Assembly: GCA_948567375.1 (NCBI GenBank)
Contig: OX419755.1
Coordinates: forward strand, 24,010,517-24,074,516
Source: Lunularia cruciata
Lineage: Eukaryota; Streptophyta; Marchantiopsida; Lunulariales; Lunulariaceae
Length of the DNA: 64,000 bases
Direction of reading: 5' to 3'
Shown here piece by piece: positions 9,954 through 18,455 of the stretch. The notes under the pieces are model-generated. The model worked only from the letters and a program-made list of their open reading frames with translations. It did no database searches and was not told where the DNA came from. Position 1 is the first letter of the stretch; each line of letters opens with the position of its first letter. The position numbers and the translations under genes were made by a program.

Positions 9954-11708
9954 ATGTCTTCCACTCGTACTACAGTTACAAAGGATACTTGGGAGCCAGA
10001 TCTTGGACCCAAGCTTACTAGAGAGGAAAGACGGAAGGTTTGGAGGTTCTTGAGGAGTCACACGAGTTGTTTTGCCTTCAGTATGAAGGATTTGGGTGCT
10101 CTGAAGGGACCTAGGATACGGATTGAGCTGACTAGCAACACACCAGTTTTCTGACGTCCTTATCGATATAGTGAGATAGAGAGGACATTGATTCAGAGCC
10201 GGAGTAGTGACCTTTTTGAGGCTAGTTTGGTAGAGATTTCACATGGAGAGTATGCATCAGCAACAATGATGCCAACCAAGAAGGATATGCATGGCAACTA
10301 TACAGATAGGCCGATGTGTGGAGATTACCGTCCTATCAACTGACAGACTAGGGCTAATCGGTATGCCATGCCTACACCGGAGGAGATTTTTGATGCAATT
10401 GGGCATGCAAAGGTCTTTAGTACTTTGGATCTTCGAGCGGGATATCATCAGTTGCCGATCAGGGAGGAGGATAAGTCCAAGACATCATTTTGGGCTATTG
10501 ATCCTCATGGCAAGGATGTGTTATATCAGTGGAAGTTCTTACCATTTGGGTTGAAGAACGCTCCCGCTGAGTTCCAAAGGGTCATGGATAGGATCCTAGC
10601 TGGATTGGATTTTGCTTGGTGCTATATTGATGACATTTTGGTTTATAGCACTACTGTGGAGGAGCATGAAAGACAGCTGTTGGAGGTGTTTGAGAGGTTG
10701 AGATCTCATGGACTCAAATTACATCCTGGGAAGTGTAGGTTCTTCCACAAGCAGGTTGAGTATTTGGGTCACACTATCTACCCCGGAGAACTTGGTGTTC
10801 AGCAGACCAAGGTGGAGGCTATTGCACATATTCCTTGGCCTACGGATGTGAGCAGAGTGCAAGCATTCCTTGGGTTGGCAAACTTCTATCGCCGCTATGT
10901 TAGAGGATTTAGTGCCATTGCCAAGGCCTTGACGAAGCTGACCAAGCTAACACAGGAGTGGTGTTGGGGAGATGAGCAGGAGAGAGCTTTTGTAGAGCTC
11001 AAGGAGAGGTTGACATCTGCTCCTATTTTGAGGAGACCGATCAGGGGACGACCATTTCAGGTTCATACTGATTGGAGTATGTTGGGGCTTGCAGCGGTGC
11101 TCACCCAGCATGATAATGAGGAGAAGGAGTTTGTGGTGGCCTATGCTAATCGCTCCAACAATTCAGCGGAGGCAAAGTATAGTTCATATGAGGGAGAGTG
11201 CTTGGCAGCAGTTTGGGTAGTAGCACATTTCCGATGTTACCTATTTGGTAACCCCTGCACTCTCATCACTGATCATCAGCAGCTGAAGTGGTTGATGGAG
11301 TCCGACAAGCTTTCAGGGAAGCTTGCATGATGGGCTCTGATTTTACAAGAGTATGATTTCACGGTTGTTCACAAACTTGGAGTGGTGAACCGTGATGCAG
11401 ATGGGTTGAGTAAAAACCCATGTCCCAGCCAACAAGATCAGACCGGAGCACGTTGGCATGGTGAGACAGATGAGGAGATAGTGCCAGGTTGGCATACATC
11501 GGCCTTTCTGTGTATATTTGAAGAGACTTTGGTGGTATCTCTCTCAGCGCATACAGGAGGAGTTATTGAGGTCACATATCCAGAGAGTGAAGATATTGGT
11601 ACAGTGCAGCGAGACATTCATGATGATGTTTTAGTGATGGACTATCTTTGCACTAGTGTTGTGGGTGGCACAGTTGGGGCCAAGGAGAGAGACTGTGTTC
11701 TTCAGTGA
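9954..11708 (+). pseudogene. B1 reverse transcriptase and RNase H
   Basis: Frame 0 continues into RT. The longest open part is 10368-11330. YIDD (10623-10634) is the RT catalytic centre, with LDLRAGYHQLPI upstream and FLGLANFYRRYV downstream. RNase H is visible as HTDWSMLGLAAVL (normally TDAS) and TDHQQLKWL. Stops at 10152, 10341, 11328 and 11706 break the frame. Comparison with B2 shows that most were CGA or CAG codons. Confidence 0.88.
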
Positions 11709-12650
11709 GCTAGACGGTTCAGATTGGAGGGTAGACACCTTTTGCATGTATAAGAGGATGGTAGAGTGCAAGTAGTACCACTTCCATCACAGAGACCATA
11801 GTTGGTCCGTCATGCTCATGAGGAGCTAGGACATTTTGGAGTAAAGCGTACATATAGCTTACTTCAGAGTCATTATTGGTGGCGCGGTATGCAGACCAAG
11901 GTGCAGTAGTTTGTTGCCAGATGTGTGGTTTGTGACCAAGTTAGAGCATCATTCAATGCTCCTACGCCACAGTTACACCCATTACCTATCATGGGATTGA
12001 GTTACCGTTGGAGTTTGGACTTTGCCGGACCTTTACCGCTGACTATGAGACATCATCGGTATGTTTTGGTGTTGGTGGAGCACTTCTCCAAGTGGATTGA
12101 GTTGGTGGCACTTCTTGACAAGTCTAGTGAAGGGACAACTAACTCATTCCTGGATCGAGTTCTTAGTCATTTTGGTGCACCTGCTGATGTTTTGATTGAT
12201 CAGGGTATAGAGTTCTTGGGAGAGTTTCAGGTCTTGTGTGACAAGGCTTTGATTGATCATTGTATTACATCCCGAGATCACCCTGAGGCAGATGGCTTAG
12301 CAGAGAGAGTGGTTCAGATGGTGAAGAGAGGATTGCAAAAGTATGGTTTGCAGAGAGGCCACTTGGGAGATTGGGATCTCCAGTTACCTTGGTTGGCCAT
12401 GGGCTATCGGTTCAGCCGGGAAGCCTCCTTAGCATCCTTCTCTCCATACTTTCTACTCTATGGACGAGATCCAGATTTACCTGCAGCCATTCGTCAAGAT
12501 GCTACTGTAGTTTTGGACTTGGATGATCCCGATGTATGGATGAGTGCATGTTCTCAGCGGGCAGAGATCTTTTGGAGAGTGATGCCGATGGCCTTTGAGA
12601 ACTTGGCGATTGCTCAGCATAGAGATACTTTACGCTATGCTACCATTTGA
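11709..12650 (+). pseudogene. B1 DDE integrase
   Basis: The zinc-binding HHCC region (HAHEELGHFG...CVVC) lies at about 11810-11935. The catalytic core has Asp at 12018 (LDFAGPL), Asp at 12198 (LIDQG) and Glu at 12303 (GLAERV), with 59 and 34 residues between them. This rules out a tyrosine-recombinase element. Stops at 11751, 11799, 11907 and 12648 disrupt it; the core from 11925 to 12650 remains open. Confidence 0.88.
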
Positions 12651-12668
12651 GGAGGAGGTTATAGACCC

Positions 12669-13055
12669 TTGATCTGTCGATTTCATCTAGGCGACTATGT
12701 ATATCTACAACAGATAGCATCGATGACACTTGATGTTTCTATAGGCCGCACTATCTTGAGAGTGCGTGAGGTTTTGCCATTTGGAGTCCTTGTGTTAGAA
12801 GGACGTGATGGTGTTGTTTGGAAGGATCATGTGCGCAATTGTGCACCATGCCACCTCCCAAACATTGATGGTACTATGGACCCAAGCTTGGCACTTGTAC
12901 GTGCAGGCTTGAGGTGTATGTTATGTGGCTCTTCTGGTGGAGCTGCTACTATGTTAGTGTGTGATAGCTATTTGAGAGGATGGCATATGGCATGTATGAC
13001 TCCTCCCCTCACGGTGGTTCCTCAGGAACAGTCATTATGTCCTAGATGTACTTGA
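12669..13055 (+). CDS. Integrase C-terminus with PHD-like finger
   Basis: A 128-codon open segment. The first half (RFHLGDYVYLQQ...RTILRVREVLPFGV) is the GPY/F-like integrase C-terminal domain. The second half is a C4HC3 PHD-type pattern: Cys at 12915 and 12924, Cys at 12960, His at 12984 in GWHMAC, Cys at 12993, and CPRC at 13038 and 13047. The fourth Cys is replaced by Tyr (CDSY, 12969). Copy B2 keeps CDRC there. PHD fingers commonly read histone H3 tails, so a targeting role like that of chromodomains in chromoviruses is plausible but inferred. Confidence 0.72.
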   Translation: MICRFHLGDYVYLQQIASMTLDVSIGRTILRVREVLPFGVLVLEGRDGVVWKDHVRNCAPCHLPNIDGTMDPSLALVRAGLRCMLCGSSGGAATMLVCDSYLRGWHMACMTPPLTVVPQEQSLCPRCT

Positions 13056-13210
13056 CCTATAGCTAGTTCATTCTTGATATGGTATAGATTGTAGACAGAT
13101 GACTAACGATGGGGCTCCATAGCACCTGGCCTCCTGATCTTTGCCCATTAGAGGGTATACCATATACTTAGAGTAGATGGCTATCTGGAGTTAGAAGGAC
13201 CTAACCGCCA

Positions 13211-13224
13211 GCTAGGGGGGCAAT
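13211..13224 (+). promoter_or_regulatory. B1 polypurine tract
   Basis: GCTAGGGGGGCAAT directly precedes TGTGGCAC of repeat Y. A purine tract at this place normally primes plus-strand DNA and marks the start of the 3' LTR, which would make Y, not X, the U3 start. Confidence 0.6.
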
Positions 13225-13331
13225 TGTGGCACTTTAGAGTCTATGTATGACTTACGTGTGAGTTGTGCTTCTATAGTGTATGATGTTGATAGCAATGTAT
13301 GTTGTATAGCAATGTATATACACACGACAAC
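13225..13331 (+). repeat. B1 3' repeat unit Y
   Basis: 107 bp starting TGTGGCACTTTAGAG, homologous to 13771-13875 with a handful of differences. It sits between the purine tract and the 3' copy of X. B2 has the same Y-X order at 50005-50412. It is absent upstream of X at the 5' end of B1 and of Bm. Confidence 0.82.
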
Positions 13332-13770
13332 TGTCACACCATTTGTAGTTCCGCATCTAGATGCTTGGACACTGGAGTTCCAATGATAGTAGTTAGAGTT
13401 ATTCTAGCAGTTTCTCAGAGACTACTTTCCGACGGTTAGATTTTGTGTTTGGGGTACTGACTTCACGGTGGGGCCCACCGTCACTTTGCACCATCGAGTG
13501 TGCCGTCAGCGGGACCGTTAGGGTTTCAGTGCTAGCTCAAGTCCATGGGAGTATAGTTTTGAAGTGAGCTCCAGAGAGCTCACTTCTCTGATGTTGAGCC
13601 TTCGAGTTCTTGGCTATGGTGGACAGAGGCCGGCGAGCGTCACCTGGATTCTCTATGCTTGAGTGGGTGTGGCTTGACTATAATCAGTACCCAATTGTTG
13701 GCAGTTTATAGAGTGACAAATCAAGTATTGATCTGAGTTGAGTTGAGTTGAAAGTGTTAAGCAATCTGAT
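13332..13770 (+). repeat. B1 3' terminal repeat X
   Basis: 439 bp, homologous to 4008-4460. About fourteen substitutions by eye imply an appreciably older insertion than A2. It is followed directly by Y' instead of the ACATCAGAG leader. Confidence 0.85.
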
Positions 13771-13875
13771 TGTGGCACTTTAGAGTCTATGTATGACTTA
13801 CGTGTGAGTTGTGCTTCTATAGTGTATGATGTTGACAGTGATGTATGTTGTGTAGAGATGTATATATGCACAACA
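13771..13875 (+). repeat. B1 terminal repeat unit Y'
   Basis: 105 bp copy of Y that forms the right end of the element, finishing GCACAACA. The next bases, GCTTGCC, belong to A1, so the boundary is precise. Confidence 0.82.
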
Positions 13876-13892
13876 GCTTGCCTTCTAGAGAG

Positions 13893-13910
13893 GTCTCGGC
13901 AACGGAACCA
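13893..13910 (-). promoter_or_regulatory. A1 primer binding site (tRNA-Asp type)
   Basis: On the minus strand this reads TGGTTCCGTTGCCGAGAC, four bases after the LTR end. It resembles the complement of the plant tRNA-Asp 3' end used by Athila/Tat elements, with mismatches. Confidence 0.7.
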
Positions 13911-13914
13911 AAAA

Positions 13915-14604
13915 TGTGAGCCAGCCTGTCTCTCACTCAGGATGAACCTCTGATTGCTATTATGGTAGCGCACCATGGACAAAGAAGGCAAGAAACCCCA
14001 ACTCCATCATACTCCTCCAAGGCTAACACTCCAAGACTCAAGACATTGCTCACTAGAGAACTCCATGAGAGAGAGATAGTTGCAAATGAAAGGATGATGA
14101 GTTCCTCCTTACCCCTTGTTTATATACTTGTGAAATAGCTAGGTACCAAAGTTACTAATTACCGTAGTAACTCAAGTTACTAGACTAAAAGTCAAGTAAA
14201 GTCAAAAAGTAGAAAGGAAGATCCATTCACATGGGCATATTCCCTTAAGCATGTGGTCTTATCTTGACCCAACCACTAAGTCAAGGATTCCTTCACATGG
14301 GCTATCCTTGGACTAAAGAAGAATCCAAAACAAAAAGGCTTGTGGGCCCGAGTTCTCAACTCTTTCCTCAAAGCCAAACACCTAGGAATAATACCAAGTC
14401 AACACATTAAAATCCAAAATAGTGGTGCTCATCTTTTCTACTTCCTCTAAAGTAAGGTCCCCTCTATCTTAGCTATGACTAACTTTAGCTAACCATGACT
14501 AATATAGAACCATCCTTTATCTCTATATAAATAATATCTCTTAAGTACTTGTAATACCAAGCTAAATATCATAATACCACACACATGCACAAATGGGTGT
14601 TACA
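13915..14604 (-). repeat. A1 5' LTR
   Basis: 690 bp, TGTAACACCC...GCTCACA on the minus strand (inner end TGTGAGCC on the plus strand). It matches the A2 and A3 LTRs nearly base for base, with scattered substitutions. The outer boundary at 14604 is followed by GACC and then Bm RT sequence. Confidence 0.88.
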
Positions 14605-16195
14605 GACCCAAATACTCATCTTGCTTGTGGAAGAACTTCCTAGGATGTTATTTGAGTCCATGAGATCTCAACCTCTCAAACACCTCCAACAAATGTCTCT
14701 CATACTCTTCCATAGTAGTGCTTTGGACCAAAATGTCATCAATATAGTAGCAAGCAAAATCCAATCCAACTAGGATCCTATCCATGACCCTTTGGAACTT
14801 AGCAAGAGCATTCTTTAACCCAAATGGTAAGAACCTCCACAGATATAACACATCCTTGTTATGAAGATCAATAGGCCAAAATGTTATCTTGGACTTATCC
14901 TCCTCTCTAATTGGCAATTGATGATATCCTACTCAAAGATCCAAAGTACTAAATACCTTTGCATGCCTAATCATATCAAAGATCTCCTATGTTGTAGGCA
15001 TGGCATCCCAATCAGCCCTAGTCTATTGGTTAATAGGACAATAATCTCAACACATCCACCTATTTGTGTAGTGCCATGCATATGCTTCTTGCTAGCATCA
15101 TTGTAGTTGATGCATACTCTCCATGTGAGATCTTCACCAAACCAACCTCAAAAAGGTCACTACTCCAGCTCTGAATCAATGCTCGCTCCATGTTACTATA
15201 TCTATAGGGACATTAAAAAACTGGTGTATAGCTAGTAAGCTCAATCCAAATACCAAGTCCCTTTAGAGCATCCAAATCCTTTATATTGAAGCCAAGAAAT
15301 CTTGTATAGCTCCTCAAAAACCTCCAAACTCTTCATATTTTCTCTCTTGTAAGCTTGGCTCCAAAATCTAGCTCCAAGTATCCTTTGTAACTATTGTAGG
15401 AGTGGAAGACATACTGATTGGTTGCTACACTAGACCTTTGGAAGCAATAGTGTCATGCTTCCAACCACTAGAGGTCCCAACATCAATGTGAAAAACTCTC
15501 TCTGATCTGGCTGAAAGCTCCATACATCCTCTAGCTGCATCCCAAGTAGACCAAGGGTGTAATCCAAGTAGCCCACGCTCACTTGGAAGGACTCCAAGTA
15601 GACCACTCTCCCTAGTAGCCACTGGCTATGTCCCAAGAATACCTTGCCCCCCCTGATCCATTGCCCCTAACATGTGCCTGAATTGTCTTGATAACCACAA
15701 AGCTCACAAGTGTCCAAGTGGTGATGGCTATCAAGCATATCCTAGGCTGCTCTACCAAACCAAGTCTCATAATCCAAGTCAAACAATTTAGGTCCATAGC
15801 CGGACCTAACACCTGATTCTTGGATGCCTCCAACACTATTGGAATAGCAGTAATACCAATGCAAAAACCCATCACCCTCTCCCTCTCATTGGCATTGGGC
15901 TCCACCAACTACTATAATTGTGAGTTCCAAACCAATCCACAACCTCCCTCTCAAAAAGCAAGGGAGCTTAGGAAACTCATAAGTGTGGGAAAAGTGGCTT
16001 TGGGCTGTCCAACTAGGTTCACCATTGCCATAGGTGACCTATCAACCACTACCACCATTTGAGACTAACACCCAACATCCAAGATGTCATCAACAATAAT
16101 GTGATATAGTCATTGAATCCCATTATAAGCGCGTTGTAGAACCTCTCTAGGTAGGAGGTTCATCCACCAAAGATGAAGACAATGAGCTCGTGATC
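14605..16195 (-). pseudogene. Bm methyltransferase C-part and RT N-part
   Basis: Minus-strand frames match B1 9172-10760. The motif IX/X-like NERERVMGF and LGPAMDLN are at 15908-15760, and RT up to YIDD at 14917-14648. GIAVIP-like changes and stops show decay. A2 interrupts it at 16196 with a GATC duplication. Confidence 0.82.
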
Positions 16196-16886
16196 TGTAA
16201 CACCCATTTGTGCATGTGTGTGGTATTGTGATATTTAGCTTGGTATTACAAGTACTTAAGAGATATTATTTATATAGAGATAAAGGATGGTTCTATATTA
16301 GTCATGGTTAGCTAAAGTTAGTCATAGCTAAGATAGATGGGACCTTACTTTAGAGGAAGTAGAAAAGATGAGCACCACTATTTTGGATTTAGTGTGTTGA
16401 CTTGGTATTATTCCTAGGTGTTTGGCTTTGGGGAAAGAGTTGAGAACTCTTGGGCCCGCAAGCCTTTTTGTTTTGGATTCTTCTTTAGTCCAAGGTTAGC
16501 CCATGTGAAGGAATCCTTGCTTTAGTGGTTGGGTCAAGATAAGACCACATGCTTAGAGGAATATGCCCATGTGAATGGATATTCCTTTCTACTTTTTGAC
16601 TTTACTTGACTTTTAGTCTAGTAACTTGAGTTACTACGGTAATTAGTAACTTTGGTACGTAACTATTTCACAAGTATATAAACAAGGAGTGAGGAGGTAC
16701 TCATCATCCTTTCATTTGCAACTATCTCTCTCTCATTGAGTTCTCTAGTGAGCAATGTCTTGAGTCTTGGAGTGTTAGCCTTGGAGGAGTATGATGGAGT
16801 TGGGGTTCCTTGCCTTCTTAGTCCATGGTGCTCTACCATAATAGCCATCAGAGGTTCATCCTGAGTGAGAGACAGGCCGGCTCACA
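16196..16886 (+). repeat. A2 5' LTR
   Basis: 691 bp, TGTAACACCC to GCTCACA. Only two differences from the 3' LTR were seen, near 16557 (A against G) and near 16827 (T against G). It contains a near-palindrome, AGTAACTTGAGTTACT, upstream of the TATA box. Confidence 0.93.
16675..16682 (+). promoter_or_regulatory. A2 LTR TATA box
   Basis: TATATAAA followed by CAAGGAG, about 200 bp before the LTR end. It is conserved in A1, A3 and A4. This would place transcription start, and the U3/R boundary, near 16710. This is a consensus match only. Confidence 0.55.
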
Positions 16887-16890
16887 TTTT

Positions 16891-16908
16891 TGGTTCCGTT
16901 GCCGGGAC
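16891..16908 (+). promoter_or_regulatory. A2 primer binding site (tRNA-Asp type)
   Basis: TGGTTCCGTTGCCGGGAC begins four bases after the LTR. It matches the complement of the plant tRNA-Asp 3' end at most positions. Confidence 0.72.
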
Positions 16909-16927
16909 CTCTCTAGAAGGCAAGATA

Positions 16928-17098
16928 ATGTTCCGCGTCCAATTCTACATTAGGCAGAAGGAGGCTATGAGAGCTCACTTGGAGAGAACATTAGGAGAGG
17001 AGAGGGCTGAACTTATGTTAGAGAACCAAGATCCATTTGTATACCCTGTAGTTCATTATGATGTCTTTGAGGTGATTTTGTACATCTTGTACACATGA
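16928..17098 (+). CDS. A2 short leader ORF (56 aa)
   Basis: Starts MFRVQF just downstream of the primer site and ends YILYT. A longer frame from 16865 would read through the LTR end and the primer site, so the inner Met is the better start. It is the same in A3 and nearly so in A1. Function is unknown. It could be a translated upstream ORF in the genomic RNA. Confidence 0.4.
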   Translation: MFRVQFYIRQKEAMRAHLERTLGEERAELMLENQDPFVYPVVHYDVFEVILYILYT

Positions 17099-17722
17099 GA
17101 GGAATTGGAGAGATTGTGTGAGGTGGATTGCAGATTTTGGGGATTAAGGTGATTTTGGGCAAAATCTCAAGTTTGAGATCTGGACTTGAGATTTCTACAC
17201 ATGATAGCTTGGGTTATCTTTCAGTTAGCACACTTGAAATTATTGAGAGAGCTTCTATGCGCACTGGGCTAGAATTTTTGAAAGTTGATAGGGTAAAGTG
17301 CTCCCGCAACTGCATGCTCTCTAGAAAATTGTACAGAGTCTGCCATTTCTTCAATTTTTAGTGAATTGTCCTGAAAATTTCCAAGAAAATTCAGTGCATT
17401 GTATCCTACCTGGTGCCACAAAAATTAGAGAGAGATCATTTTTGCGCAGTGCGTTATGAGTTTTAGAAGTGAGGGGGGTGGTTTTCAGACCAAATCTGAA
17501 ATATGGGTGCTGAATAGAAAGGTGTCTAGGCCAAATGGCTCGATGAAAAGATCTAAAATTTTGCAGGGAGGGATGCCCTAGAGTTGTGATCAAGTGTGGA
17601 AAATTTCAGAGGACTGTGACATATTCGTTGGGAGATTTGAGTGACATTGTGAGGAAGGGTCAATTCTGCAGAGTGGAGATCTCATGCATGAGAAGTTTGA
17701 GATCAACAAAAAGCATGTTTGA
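17099..17722 (+). other. A2 leader, no convincing gene
   Basis: About 620 bp between the short leader ORF and the zinc-knuckle ORF. An open frame at 17128-17361 is shared with A3 but lacks recognisable motifs. The point where A3's internal deletion begins corresponds to about 17605 here. Confidence 0.5.
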
Positions 17723-18220
17723 GTGTTTAGATTCATCTTTGGGAACATGGAGGGTCATCAAGAGTGGAAATTGAGATTATGCAAGGTTCCCAAAGGGTTT
17801 GAGGTGATTGTAGGGGTGGATTTGAGGAAAAGAGAGTTTACAATAGAATTTGAAGAGAGTGTTGAGAGGATCCAAAAACCTACACCACTTGGAGGAAAGA
17901 GTGAGTCTAAGTGCTTTCTATGTGGAGAGAAGGGACATAAGGCAAGTTCATGTCCATTAACCTTTGAGAGCAAGAGATTGAGGGAAAGGAGAGGCTTACT
18001 TGACTTGGGTTTGCATGTTGGACCTTCTTCACCAAGATTGGGAGGGAGAAGATCTAAGACCAAGGAGTTGTGTGAGGTTTGTGGAGTTGAAGGACTTCCA
18101 AAAGGACATGAGTGTAGTGGAGTAAAAGCACTTTTGGAAACTTTGGTGAAGGATCTTGGAGAGAGTCTTAGTACAGCTACAGAAGTACTACCACCTTCAT
18201 CAGCTAGTTCTCAAGATTAG
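17723..18220 (+). CDS. A2 upstream zinc-knuckle ORF (165 aa; inner start 157 aa)
   Basis: A separate frame ending about 235 bp before gag. It holds a CCHC knuckle (CFLCGEKGHKASSC) near codons 64-77 and a second Cys/His group (CEVCGVEGLPKGHEC). The preceding segment (GFEVIVGVDLRKREFTIEF) may form a small beta domain. The Met at 17747 matches the A1 start and may be the true one. Gag itself has another CCHC, so the family appears to encode two zinc-knuckle proteins. A nucleic-acid-binding accessory role is inferred. A3 has lost this ORF. Confidence 0.6.
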   Translation: MFRFIFGNMEGHQEWKLRLCKVPKGFEVIVGVDLRKREFTIEFEESVERIQKPTPLGGKSESKCFLCGEKGHKASSCPLTFESKRLRERRGLLDLGLHVGPSSPRLGGRRSKTKELCEVCGVEGLPKGHECSGVKALLETLVKDLGESLSTATEVLPPSSASSQD

Positions 18221-18455
18221 TGATGGAGATAATCTTTCAACTTATGGATAAACTATCCATGAGAGTTAGATTAATATGCACTCTAGGATTTGATGTTGCT
18301 ATAGAAATCTTGGAGCAACCTGAACCTTTTGTGTTCCCTAGAGTGGATTATTCTCAGATGGTGTTAGTCATGTATATACTCTATTAGTAATAGAGTGAGA
18401 GAAAAGAAAAGAGAAAAAAAAAATTAAGAGAAAAGAAAGATAGTGAGGGGTTAAG

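Larger units (their letters stand above)
4008..13875 (+). mobile_element. Family B Ty3/gypsy element B1 with DNA methyltransferase
   Basis: A 9.87 kb element inserted into A1 at the A1 leader, with TG...CA outer ends. The flanks ATCTT and GCTT suggest a short duplication with one mismatch. Domain order is gag with CCHC, aspartic protease, C5-methyltransferase, RT, RNase H, DDE integrase, PHD-like finger. All coding was originally one frame: the parts lie in frame 2 to ~7890 and in frame 0 after a one-base T insertion. Nineteen in-frame stops make it non-coding as a whole. Terminal repeats are arranged X-internal-Y-X-Y' rather than as two plain LTRs. Confidence 0.9.
1..14604 (-). mobile_element. 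Family A Ty3/gypsy element A1, split by B1
   Basis: A1 lies on the minus strand and consists of 1-4007 and 13876-14604; B1 occupies the gap. Aligned by eye with intact A2, it contains the 5' LTR, primer site, leader, upstream zinc-knuckle ORF, gag, protease region and the start of RT; the rest lies left of the window. Its right edge (14604) abuts Bm sequence that resumes as the RT region, so A1 inserted into the older Bm. Several stops and small deletions make it defective. The 3' LTR and target duplication cannot be checked here. Confidence 0.88.

Noticed and set aside
4008..13875. DIRS/Ngaro-type tyrosine-recombinase element, suggested by split repeats and a methyltransferase
   Set aside because: The integrase is DDE with an HHCC zinc region and there is a retropepsin; no tyrosine recombinase frame is visible. 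The methyltransferase is C5-type rather than the DIRS N6-adenine type.
16865..17098. 77-codon frame starting in the A2 LTR
   Set aside because: It would translate through the LTR end and the primer site; the inner Met at 16928 is more plausible.
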